Positions 12,575 to 21,607 of a DNA stretch of 21,607 bases are shown in pieces. Under the pieces are notes generated by a model. That model was given only the letters and a program-made list of their open reading frames with translations. It was not told where the DNA came from and did not search any database. Source of the stretch: Sphacelaria rigidula (lineage: Eukaryota > Phaeophyceae > Sphacelariales); the NCBI GenBank assembly GCA_964200075.2, contig CAXNAA020000402.1:1-21607 (forward strand). The letters are read 5' to 3'. Within the stretch, counting starts at the first letter, position 1; each line of letters opens with the position of its first letter. The position numbers were made by a program, and so were the translations under genes.

Positions 12575-14050
12575 AGCCCGGACATAGACATGAACTAGAG
12601 AGGCCAACCTTCTTTTTTATTTACCCCCTCATGACACAGCCCGGTCATAGACATAGAATAGAGAAGCTAGCCCTCCTTTTCATACAACCCACCATCACAC
12701 AGCCCGGACATAGACATGAAATAGAGAGGCCAACCTTTCTCTTCATTTAACCTACTATAACACAGCCCGGCAATAGACATGGAATAGAGAAGCTAAACCT
12801 CCCTTTCATTGAACCTACCATAACACAGCCCGGACATAGACATGAAATAGAGAAGCTAGCCCTCCTTTTTATACAACCCACCATCACACAGCCCGGACAT
12901 AGACATGAAAAAGAGAGGCCAACGTTCCTCTTCATTTAACCTACTATAACACAGCCCGGCAATAGACATGGAATAGAGAAGCTAACCCTCCTTTTCATCG
13001 AACCTACCATAACACAGCCCGGACATATACATGAAATAAGGAACTTAACCCTTCTTTTCATTTCACCTACCATAACACAGCCCGGACATAGACATGGAAT
13101 ACAAAGGCTAACCCTTTTTTTCACATCACCTACCATAACACAGCCCGGACGTAGACATGGAATAGAGAAGCCAACATTCCTTTTCACAACAAAGCCCGGA
13201 CATAGACATGAACAAGAGAGGCCAACCTTCCTTTTTATTTACCCCCTCATGACACAGCCCGGTCGAAGACATGGAATAGAGAAGCTAGCCCTCCTTTTCA
13301 TACAACCCACCATCACACAGCCCGGACATAGACATGAAATAGAGAGGCCAACCTTCCTCTTCATTGAACCTACTATAACACAGCCCGCCAATAGACATGG
13401 AATAGAGAAGCCAACCCTCCTTTTCATTGAACCTACCATAACGCAGCCCGGACATATACATGAAATAGAGAAGCTAACCCTTCTTTTCATTTCACCTACC
13501 ATAACACGGCCCGGACATAGACATCGAATACAGAGGCTCACCCTTTTTTTCACATCACCTACCACAACACAGCCCGGACGTAGACATGAAAGAGAGAAGC
13601 CAACCTTCCTTTTCACAACAAAGCCCGGACATAGACATGAACTAGAGAGGCCAACCTTCCTTTTGATTTACCCCATCATGACAAAGCCCGGTCATAGACA
13701 TGGAATAAATAAGCTAGCCCTCCTTTTCATACAACCCACCATCACACAGCCCGGACAAAGACATGAAACAGAGAGGCCAACCTTCCTTTTTGTTCAACCT
13801 ACTATAACACAGCCCGGACATAGCCATGAAAGAGAGAGGCCAACCTTCTTTTTTACAACAAAGCCCGGACATAGACATGAACTAGAGAGGCCAACCTTCC
13901 TTTTTATTTACCCCCTCATGACACAGCCCGGTCATAGACATGGAATAGAGAAGCTAGCCCCCCTTTTCATACAACCCACCATCACACAGCCCGGACATAG
14001 ACATGAAATAGAGAGGCCAACCTTCCTCTTCATTTAACCTACTATAACAC
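12575..14050 (+). repeat. Array dominated by C-D-E-F and cggcaatag/acatatac monomers
   Basis: The order here is D-E-F followed by a cggcaatag monomer and an acatatacat monomer, repeated near 12580-13090 and 13200-13500 with local losses. C-D junctions lie near 12575, 13193, 13621 and 13861. The linkers here are mostly caa, gaa or tca rather than taa before cct. This is why reading frames stay open longer than elsewhere, including the 262-codon frame at 13249-14037. No non-repeat DNA is seen. Confidence 0.82.
13249..14037 (+). other. Longest open frame across monomers, probably not a gene
   Basis: A 262-codon open frame starts at an ATG in a linker and ends at a taa in another linker. Its product would be a string of 21-residue repeats of the form TQPGHRHGIEKLALLFIQPT, with two 17-residue units where the 51-bp monomer occurs. 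There is no signal peptide, recognisable domain or intron signal. The frame is open only because consecutive linkers carry caa or gaa rather than taa. The opposite strand is also open over part of the same DNA. I regard it as a by-product of a period divisible by three. Confidence 0.15.
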
Positions 14051-14302
14051 AGCCCGGCAATAGACATGGAATAGAGAAGCTAGCCCTCCTTTTCATTGAA
14101 CCTACCATAACACAGCTCGGACATATACATGAAATAGAGAAGCTAACCCTTCTTTTCATTTCACCTACCATAACACAGCCCGAACATAGACATGGAATAG
14201 AGAGGCTAACCCTCCTTTTCATTGAACCTACCATAACACAGCCCGGACATATACATGAAATAGAGAAGCTAACCCTTCTTTTCATTTCACCTACCATAAC
14301 AC
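14051..14302 (+). repeat. Local dimer amplification, 126 bp x 2
   Basis: Four 63-bp monomers begin at 14051, 14114, 14177 and 14240 and form two copies of a pair. The first member has a ggaatagagaa/gg middle with cattgaacc linker. The second has the acatatacat core variant with catttcacc linker. The same pair occurs singly near 5275-5400, 9570-9690, 10610-10725, 13390-13500 and 15515-15640, so here it has been duplicated in tandem. Confidence 0.8.
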
Positions 14303-14352
14303 AGCCCGGACATATACATGGAATACAGAAGCTAACCCTTCTTTTCATCTAA

Positions 14353-14956
14353 CCTACCATAACACAGCCCGGACGTAGACATGAAAGAGAGAAGCCAACC
14401 TTCCTTTCAACAACAAAGCCCGGACATAGACATGAACTAGAGAGGCCAACCTTCCTTTTGATTACCCTATCATGACATAGCCCGGTCATAGACATGGAAT
14501 AGAGACGCTAGCCCTCATTTCCATACAACACACCATCACACAGCCCGGACATAGACATGAAATAGAGAAGCTAGCCCTCCTTTTCATTCACCCTACCATA
14601 ACACAGCCCGGACATAGACATGGAATACAGAAGCTAACCCTTCTTTTCATTTAACCTACCATAACACAGCCCGGACGTAGACATGAAAGAGAGAAGCCAG
14701 CCTTCCTTTTAACAACAAAGCCCGGACATAGACATGAACTAGAGAGGCCAACCTTCCTTTTGATTACCCTATCATGACATAGCCCGGTCATAGACATGGA
14801 ATAGAGACGCTAGCCCTCATTTCCATACAACACACAATCACACAGCCCGGACATAGACATGAAATAGAGAAGCTAGCCCTCCTTTTCATTTACCCTACCA
14901 TAACACAGCCCGGACATAGAAATGGAATAGAGAAGCTAGCCCTCCTTATCGTTTCA
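14353..14956 (+). repeat. Pentamer HOR, 302 bp x 2
   Basis: The linker preceding the cggacgtag monomer is at 14353 and 14655. The gattaccctatcatgac stretch recurs with attaccctat at 14461 and 14763. The period is therefore 302 bp: one 51-bp unit, one unit shortened by a base, and three standard units. The two copies are nearly identical except in the last monomer, where the second copy has the variant acatagaaatgg. The flanks diverge to other monomer types. Confidence 0.82.
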
Positions 14957-15159
14957 CATACCATAACACAGCCCGGACATAGACATGGAATAGAAAAGCT
15001 AGCCCTCCTTATCAAATACCTACCATAACACAGCCCGGACGTAGACATGAACGAGAGAAGCCAACCTCCTTTTTTACAACAAAGCCCGGACATAGACATG
15101 AACTAGAGAGGCCAACCTTTCCTTTTATTAACCCCACCATCACACAGCCCGGACATAGA

Positions 15160-16420
15160 CATGAAATAGAGGGGCTAACCCTCCTTTGAGTATCACCTAC
15201 TACGAGACAGCCCGGACATAGAAATGGATTAAGAAGTGGACCCTTCTTTTCATTGAACCTACCATTACACAGCCCGGACATGGACATGGAATAGAGAGGC
15301 CAACCTCCCTCTTGAATGAACTTACCATTACACAGCCCGGACATAAACATGGAATACAGAAGCTAGCCCTTCTTTTCACATCACCTACCACAACACAGCC
15401 CGGACGTAGACATGAAATAGAGAAGCCAACATTCCTCTTTACAACAAAGCCCGGACATAGACATGAAATAGAGAGGCCAACCTTCCTCTTCATTCAACCT
15501 ACTATAACACAGCCCGGCAATAGACATGGAATAGAGAAGCTAGCCCTCCTTTTCATTGAACCTACCATAACACAGCCCGGACATATACATGAAATAGAGA
15601 AGCTAACCCTTCTTTTCATTTCACCTACCATAACACAGCCCGGACATAGACATGGAATACAAAAGCTAACCCTTCTTTTCATTTAACCTACCATAACACA
15701 GCCTGGACGAAGACATGAAAGAGAGAAGCCAACCTTCCTTTTAACAACAAAGCCCGGACATAGACATGAACTAGAGAGACCAACCTTCCTTTTGATTACC
15801 CTATCATGACATAGCCCGGTCATAGACATGGAATAGATACGCTAGCCCTGTTTGTCATACAACCCACCATCACACAGCCCGCACATGACATGAAATAGAG
15901 AAGCTAGCCCTCCTTTTCATTTACCCTACCATAAAACAGCCCGAACGTAGACATGAAAGAAAGAAGCCAACCTCTTTTTTTACAACAAAGCCCGGACATA
16001 GACATGAACTAGAGAGGCCAACCTTTCTTTTTATATACCCCACCATGACACAGCCCGGTCATAGACATGGAATAGAGAAGCTAGCCCTCCTTTCCATACA
16101 ACCCACCATCACACAGCCCGGACATAGACATGAAATAGAGGAGCTAACCCTACTTTGAATATCACCTACTACGAGACAGCCCGGACATAGACATGGAATA
16201 AAGAAGTGGACCCTTCTTTTCATTGAACCTACCATTACACAGCCCGGACATGGACATGGAATAGAGAGGCCAACCTCCCTCTTGAAATAACTTACCATTA
16301 GACAGCCCGGACATAAACATGGAATACAGAAGCTAGCCCTTCTTTACACATCACCTACCACAACACAGCCCCGACGTAGACATGAAATAGAGAAGCCAAC
16401 ATTCCTTTTTACAACAAAGC
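15160..16420 (+). repeat. 969-bp duplicated cassette with a third relative near 5790
   Basis: tatcacctac(tacgag) is at 15191 and 16160, 969 bp apart. In both copies it is followed by gaagtggaccc, an acatggacatgg monomer with a gaa-rich linker ending aacttaccatta, an acataaacatgg monomer, and a C-type unit reading gccaacattcc. The same series lies near 5790-6060 with acatgaacatgg. Between the cassettes are ordinary F, dimer and C-D-E units, around 15450-16120. Confidence 0.78.
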
Positions 16421-17590
16421 CCGGACATAGACATGAACTAGAGAGAGGCCAACCTTCCTTTTTATTTACCCCATCATGACACAGGCCGGTCATAGACATG
16501 GAATGGAGAAGCTAGCCCTCCCTTTCATACAACCCACCATCACACAACCCGGACATAGACATGAAATAGAGAGGCCAACCTTCCTCTTCATTGAACCTAC
16601 TATAACACAGCCCGGACATAGACATGGAATGGAGAAGCTGGCCCTCCTTTTCATTGAACCTACGATAACACAGCCCGGACATAGACATAAAATAGAGAGG
16701 CCAACCTTCCTTATATTTAACCTGCTATACGACAGCCCGGACATAGACGTGATACAGAGAAGCTCACCCTCCTTTTTATATCACCTACTACAACACAGCC
16801 CGGACATAGACATGGAACAGAGAGGCCAACCTTCCTCTTCATTTCACCTACCATAACACAGCCCGGACGTAGACATGAAAGAGAGAAGCCAACCTTCGTT
16901 TTTACAACAAAGCCCGGACATAGACATGAACTAGAGAGGCCAACCTTCCTTTTTATTCACCCCCTCATGACACAGCCCGGACATAGACATAGAATAGAGA
17001 AGCTAGCCCTCCTTTTCATACAACCCACCATCACACAGCCCGGACATAGACATGAAACAGAGAGGCCAACCTTCCTTTTTATTCAACCTACTATAACACA
17101 GCCCGGACATAGGCATGAAATAGAGACGCTAACCCTCCTTCTTATTTGACCTACTATAACACAGCCCGGACATAGACATGAGGGACGGAAGCTAACCCTT
17201 CTTTTCATTTAACCTACCATAACACAGCCCGGACATAGACATGGAATAGAGAAGCTAACCCTTCTTTTCATTGAACCTACCACAACACAGCCCATACGTA
17301 GACATGAAAAAGAGAAGCCAACCTTCCTTTTTACAACAAAGCCCGGAAATAGACATGAACTAGAGAGGCCAACCTTCCTTTTTATTTAGCCCATCATGAC
17401 ACAGCCCGGTCATAGACATGGAATAGAGGAGCTAGCCCTCCTTTTCATACAACCCACCATCACACAGCCTGGAGATAGACATGAAATAGAGAGGCCAACC
17501 TTCCTCCTCATTTAACCTACTATAAGACAGCCCGGCAATAGACATGGAATAGAAAAGCTAGCCCTCCTTTTCATTCAACCTACCATAACA
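16421..17590 (+). repeat. Mixed monomers, last C-D units of the left domain
   Basis: Ordinary 63-bp monomers with C-D junctions near 16420, 16911 and 17340. A D unit near 16438 has a two-base insertion (gagagaggcc), which shifts the frame. Monomers near 16690-16750 are more diverged, with ttatatttaacctgctatacgac and a gtgatacag unit. After 17340 the 51-bp type disappears for more than 3 kb, so the change of array family begins here. No gene is seen. Confidence 0.8.
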
Positions 17591-18970
17591 GAGCCCGGAC
17601 ATAGACATGGAATAGAGAGGCCAACCTTCCTCTTCATTTACCCTACTATAACACAGCCGGGACATACGCATGAAATAGAGGAGCTAACCCTGCTTTTATA
17701 TCACCTACCACAAGACAGCCCGGACATAGACATGGAATAAAGAAGCTAACACTTCTTCTTATTCAACCTACCATAACATTGCCCGGACATAGACATGAAA
17801 TAAAGAAGCTAACCCTTTTGTTTATTCAACCTACAATAACACCGCCCGGATATAGACATGAAGGAGAGAAGCTAACCCTCCTCTTTATTCAACTCACCAT
17901 AATACATCCCGGACATAGACATAAAGTAGAAAAGCTAGCCTTCCTCTCCATTTACCCCACCATAACACAGCCCGGACATAGACATGGAATAAAGAAGCTT
18001 GCCCTCCTTCTCATTTAACCTACTATAACACAGCCCGGACATAGACATGAAATAGAGAGGCCACCCTTCCTCTTTATTCAACCTACTCTAAGACAGCCCG
18101 GACATAGGCATGAAATAGAGAAGCTAACCCTCCTTTTTTATCACCTAGTATAACACAGCCGGGACATGGACATGAAAGAGGGAAGCTAACCCTTCTTTTC
18201 ATTTATCCTACCCCAACACAGCCCGGACATAGGCATGAAATTGAGAGGCCAACCTTCCTTTTTATTTAACCTACCATAACAGAGCCCGGACATAGACATG
18301 GAATAGAGAGGCCAACCTTCCTCTTCATTTACCCTACTATAACACAGCCCGGACATACGCATGAAATAGAGGAGCTAACCCTCCTTTTATATCACCTACC
18401 ACAAGACAGCCCGGACATAGACATGGAATAAAGAAGCTAACACTTCTTTTTATTCAACCTACCATAACATTGCCCGGACATAGACACGAAATAGAGAAGC
18501 TAATCCTTTTTTTTATTCAACCTACAATAACACCGCCCGGATATAGACATGAAGGAGAGAAGCTAACCCTTCTCTTTGTTTAACTCACCATAACACAGCC
18601 CGGACATAGACATAAAGTAGAAAAGCTAGCCTTCCTCTCTATTTACCCCACCATAACACAGCCCGGACATAGACATGGAATAGAGAAGCTTGCCCTCCTT
18701 TTCATATAACCTACTATAACACAGCCCGGACATAGACATGAAATAGAGAGGCCACGCTTCCTCTTTATTTAACCTACTCTAAGACAGCCCGGACATAGGC
18801 ATGAAATAGAGAAGCTAACCCTCCTTTTATATCACCTAGTATAACACAGCCGGGACATGGACATGAAAGAGGGAAGCTAACCCTTCTTTTCATTTATCCT
18901 ACCCCAACACAGCCCGGACATAGGCATGAAATAGAGAGGCCAACCTTCCTCTTTATTTAACCTACCATAA
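17591..18970 (+). repeat. 11-monomer HOR, 691 bp x 2
   Basis: gagcccggac starts at 17591 and 18282, a period of 691 bp, or eleven monomers less two bases. Both copies share private markers. These are a gccgggacatacgcatg unit, an accattgcccgg-like unit (aacattgcccgg), a caccgcccggatatag unit, a gacataaagtag unit, a gggacatggacatgaaagaggg unit read in two parts, and ccccaacacag. The second copy stops at about 18970, and a new monomer then breaks off at 18998. The two copies are highly alike, so this amplification looks younger than the 870-bp family. Confidence 0.87.
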
Positions 18971-18998
18971 CACAGCCCGGAGATAGACATGGAATAGA

Positions 18999-19160
18999 AA
19001 AAAAGGGTTACTACAATAATGATTTGAAAATGCTCTCACCTCGGTATCGGTCCTGGTGTCGAATGTGACGGTCGGACTGCCCCGGACGGCGTCTCAGCAG
19101 GCGCCCGGACGTTGCATCTCATGAGTTAGCCCTGTATATACATGTGTGCGGGAGAACTCC
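18999..19160. other. Non-satellite CpG-rich island inside the array
   Basis: A stretch of about 162 bp that does not follow the monomer pattern. It opens with a run of seven A at 18998-19004, then an AT-rich part up to about 19030, then a part with about eleven CpG in 80 bp (19039-19112). It ends with a perfect palindrome, tgtatataca, at 19133-19142. Another palindrome, ctcatgag, lies at about 19118-19125. The left monomer is cut after ggaataga, while the right side resumes at a linker (cctattataac at 19161). The array phase is thus not restored and no target-site duplication is visible. It could be a fragment of a mobile element, a captured unique sequence, or a very diverged monomer. I do not recognise it. 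Confidence 0.75.
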
Positions 19161-20127
19161 CCTATTATAACACAGCCCGGACGTAGACATGAAATAGAGC
19201 AGCTAACCCTCCTTTTAATATACCCTGCTATAACGCAACCCGTACATGGACATGGAATAGAGAAGCTAACCCTCCCTTTTTATTCAACCTACCATCACAG
19301 AGGGGCTAAACCTCCTTTTTCATTCAACCTACTAAAACACAGCCCGGACATGGACATGGAATAGAGAAGCTAACCCTCCTTTTTATTAAACCTACTACAA
19401 CACAGCCCGGACAAAGACACGAAATAGAGGAGCTAACCTTCTTTTTTATTTACCTACCATAACACAGCCCGGACGTAGACATGAAATAGAGAAGCTAACC
19501 CTCCTTTTTTATTCAACCTACCATAACACAGCCCGGACATAGACTTGGAATAGAGAAGCTAACCCTCCTTTTTTATTCAACCTATTATAACTCAGCCCGG
19601 ACGTAGACATGAAATAGAGCAGCTAACCCTCCTTTGAATATACCCTGCTATAACGCAACCCGGACATGGACATGGAATAGAGAAGCTAACCCTCCTTTTT
19701 TATTCAACCTACCATCACAGAGAGGCTAACCCTCCTCTTTCATTCAACCTACTATAACACAGCCCGGACATAGACATGGGATAGAGAAGCTAACCCTCCT
19801 TTTTATTGAACCTACTACAACACAGCCCGGACATAGACACGAAATAGAGAAGCTAACCTTCTTTTTTATTTACCTACCATAACACAGCCCGGACGTAGAC
19901 ATGAAATAGAGAAGCTTACCCTCCTTTTTTATTCAAGCTACCATAACACAGCCCGGACATAGACTTGGAATAGAGAAGCTAACCCTCCTTTTTTATTCAA
20001 CCTATTATAACACAGCCCGGACGTAGACATGAAATAGAGCAGCTAACCCTCCTTTTAATATACCCTGCTATAACGCAACCCGGACATGGACATGGAATAG
20101 AGAATCTAACCCTCCATTTTTATTCAA
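19161..20127 (+). repeat. 420-bp HOR, 2.3 copies
   Basis: cctattataac occurs at 19161, 19581 and 20001, an exact 420-bp period. The first copy has seven units starting at 19161, 19224, 19288, 19328, 19391, 19453 and 19517, of lengths 63, 64, 40, 63, 62, 64 and 64. The 40-bp unit lacks 24 bp, which removes the whole conserved core (cctaccatcac joins directly to agaggggct). Private markers are agagcagctaaccc, ctgctataacgcaaccc, a gacttggaatag unit and gacacgaaatag. The third copy keeps the first two units and then at 20128 switches to ordinary monomers that have the core. Confidence 0.92.
19288..19327 (+). repeat. 40-bp monomer lacking the conserved core
   Basis: In this unit cctaccatcac is followed directly by agaggggctaaacc. 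The 24 bases that normally carry acagcccggacatagacatg and the following gaat are missing. The same truncated unit recurs 420 bp later at 19708, with agaggctaaccc. In the third copy (20128) the corresponding unit is complete, so the deletion belongs to the amplified 420-bp block. If the core binds a protein, these units would be non-binding. Confidence 0.85.
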
Positions 20128-21291
20128 CCTACCATCACACAGCCCGGACATAGACATGGAATAGAGAAGCTAGCCCTCCTTTTCATTTAACCTACCATAA
20201 CACAGCCCGGACATAGACATGAGAGAGACGAGCTAACCCTCTTTTATTTAAGCTCCTATAACACAGCCCGGACATAGAGATGAAATAGAGAAGCTAACCT
20301 TCCTTCTTATTTAACCTACCATAACAAAGCCCGGACGTAGACATGAAAGAGGGAAGCTAACCCTTCTTTCCATTTAACCCACTACAACACAGCCCGGACA
20401 TAGACAAGGAATACAGAAGCTAGCCCTCCTTTTTTATTCAACCTACCATAACACAGCCCAGATATAGACATGAAATAGGGAACTTAACCCTTTTTTTCAT
20501 TTAACCCACCAAAACACAGCCCGGACATAGGCATGGAATAGAGAAGCTAGCCCTCCTTTCATTTCACCTACCATCATACAGCCTGGACGTAGACATGAAA
20601 GAGAGAAGCCAACCTTCCCTTTTACAACAAAGCCCGGACATAAACATGAACTAGAGAGGCCAACCTTCCTTTTTATTTACCCCACCATGACACAGCCCGG
20701 ACATAGACATGGAATAGAGAAGCTAACCCTCCTTTTCATACAACCCACCATCACACAGCCCGGACATAGACATGAAACAGAGAGGCCAACCTTCCTTTAT
20801 ATTCAACCTACCATAACACAGCCCGGACATAGACATGGAATAGAGAAGCTAACGCTTCTTTTCATTTAACCTACCATAACACCGCCCGGATATAGACATG
20901 ACGGAGAGAAGCTAATCCTCCTCTTTATTCAACTTACCATAACACACCCCGGACATAGACATGAAGTAGAAAAGCTTGCCTTTCTTTTCACAAGAAAGCC
21001 GGGACATGGACATGAACTAGAGAGGCCAACCTTACTTCTTTTTTACCCCACCATGACACAGCCCGGTCATAGACATGGAATAGAAAAGCTAGCCCTTTTT
21101 TCTATTCAACCGACCATAACACAGCCCGGACATAGACATGAAATAGAGAGGCCAACCTTCCTTTCTATTTAACCTATTATAACACAGCCCGGACATACGC
21201 ATGAAATAGAGGAGCTAACCCTTCTTTTGATATCACCTACCACAAGACAGCCCGGACATAGACATGAAGGACGGAAGCTAACACTTCTTTT
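20128..21291 (+). repeat. Right-hand mixed monomer array
   Basis: The return to 63-bp monomers includes the C-D-E-F order again near 20580-20800 and a C-like unit near 20950-21000 (cacaagaaagccggg). Markers of the 691-bp family (caccgcccggatatag, acatacgcatg) also reappear near 20880 and 21190, so this segment mixes blocks from the left domain and from 17591-18970. No gene or unique sequence is seen. Confidence 0.85.
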
Positions 21292-21607
21292 TATTCAACC
21301 TACCATAACACAGCCCGGACTTAGACATGGAATAGAGCAGCTAACCCTTCTTTTCATTTAACCTACCTTAACACCGCCCTGATATAGACATGAAGGAGAG
21401 AAGCTAACCCTCCTCTTTCCTTAACTTACCATAACACAGCCCGGACATAGACATGAAACAGAGAGGCCAACCTTCCTATATATTCAACCTACCATAACAC
21501 AGCCCGGACTTAGACATGGAATAGAGCAGCTAACCCTTCTTTTCATTTAACCTACCTTAACACCGCCCTGATATAGACATGAAGGAGAGAAGCTAACCCT
21601 CCTCTTT
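21292..21607 (+). repeat. Trimer HOR, 189 bp, running off the window
   Basis: ttagacatgg after cccggac occurs at 21321 and 21510, a period of 189 bp (3 x 63). Each copy holds a ttagacatgg/gagcagc unit and an accgccctgatatag unit with gaaggagag. The third unit (gaaacagagaggcc) is seen complete once. The second copy is cut by the window end, so the copy number is unknown and the array continues to the right. Confidence 0.83.

Larger units (their letters stand above)
1..18998 (+). repeat. Left satellite array of ~63-bp monomers
   Basis: Continuous head-to-tail monomers, nearly all 63 bp from one agcccgg to the next. The most conserved part is the core cagcccggacatagacatgg. The middle varies between an 'agaagctagccctcc' class and an 'agaggccaaccttcc' class, and the linker reads cctaccataaca or cctactataaca. 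Core variants (cggtcatag, cggacgtag, cggcaatag, acatatacat, acatagccat) mark monomer types that recur in a fixed order. Every unit I read has the same orientation. No unique sequence longer than a few bases interrupts this stretch. Monomers are clearly diverged, while related types at distant positions are much more alike, which is the usual sign of higher-order repeat amplification. No gene is supported anywhere in it. The array starts upstream of base 1. Confidence 0.97.

Noticed and set aside
19002-19010. Telomere-like motif aaagggtta at the island edge
   Set aside because: It occurs once only and is not tandem, so it is not a telomeric tract.
18999-19160. Intact SINE or other transposon with poly(A) and target-site duplication
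   Set aside because: The A run is at the left edge on the + strand, no matching duplication flanks the island, no terminal inverted repeat is visible, and 162 bp contains no tRNA-like promoter boxes I can recognise.
1044-20869. Numerous open reading frames of 60-262 codons on both strands as protein genes
   Set aside because: All are built from the same 21-residue repeat, appear on both strands of the same DNA, start and stop where linker bases happen to differ, and show no domain, signal peptide or gene-like context.
1-21607. CRISPR array
   Set aside because: There is no constant repeat separated by unique spacers of fixed size. The whole 63 bp is repeated, and the variable parts recur as a limited set of types.
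1-21607. CENP-B box in the conserved core
   Set aside because: The core has CCCGG but not the TTCG....A..CGGG pattern on either strand at the required spacing. A functional analogy is possible, but the motif is absent.
1-21607. Inverted segments of the array
   Set aside because: I looked for the reverse complement of the core (ctatgtccgggctg) on the + strand and saw none. All monomers read in one direction.
1-21607. Bacterial genes, promoters, ribosome binding sites or tRNA/rRNA genes
   Set aside because: Short purine runs such as aggag occur in every monomer as part of the repeat and carry no start-site meaning. No structured RNA gene was recognised.

Overview
The whole window is satellite (macro-minisatellite) DNA. 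A monomer of about 63 bp is repeated head-to-tail in one orientation roughly 340 times. The only stretch that is clearly not monomer sequence is a CpG-rich island of about 160 bp at 18999-19160. The array runs off both ends of the window, so its true length is unknown. I see no credible protein-coding gene, tRNA, rRNA, CRISPR array or intact transposon. The architecture (tens of kb of diverged monomers in multi-level higher-order repeats, HORs) points to a eukaryotic nuclear genome, in heterochromatin or a large intergenic or intronic satellite. The species cannot be named from this sequence.

Each monomer starts with a conserved core, cagcccggacatagacatgg or a close variant. A purine-rich stretch follows, then a pyrimidine-rich stretch, then a linker such as cctaccataaca. 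About 14 monomer types can be told apart. Two common classes differ in the middle: an 'aagctagc/aagctaac' class and a 'gaggccaacc' class. One recurrent type is only 51 bp because 12 bp are missing. The types follow one another in a preferred order. The complete order is seen at 4215-5084 and 8402-9271, both exactly 870 bp (13 x 63 + 51). Shortened versions occur at 6309-6989 (681 bp, three monomers fewer) and 11768-12574 (807 bp, one fewer).

Layout: 1-4214 is a mosaic that includes an 882-bp (14 x 63) duplication. 4215-13200 holds the 870-bp HOR and its deletion derivatives, overlaid by segmental duplications with offsets of 1034, 2622, 3303 and 4034 bp. 13200-17590 holds local amplifications with 126-bp, 302-bp and 969-bp offsets. 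17591-18970 is an 11-monomer HOR (691 bp) in two copies. 18999-19160 is the island. 19161-20127 is a different HOR, exactly 420 bp, containing a 40-bp truncated monomer. 20128-21607 is mixed monomers ending in a 189-bp trimer repeat.

The many open reading frames on both strands follow from the 63-bp (21-codon) period and are not treated as genes. The points of real interest are the ordered monomer grammar with its nested amplification history, the island at a phase-breaking junction between two HOR families, and a potential hairpin in several monomer types whose two arms change together.
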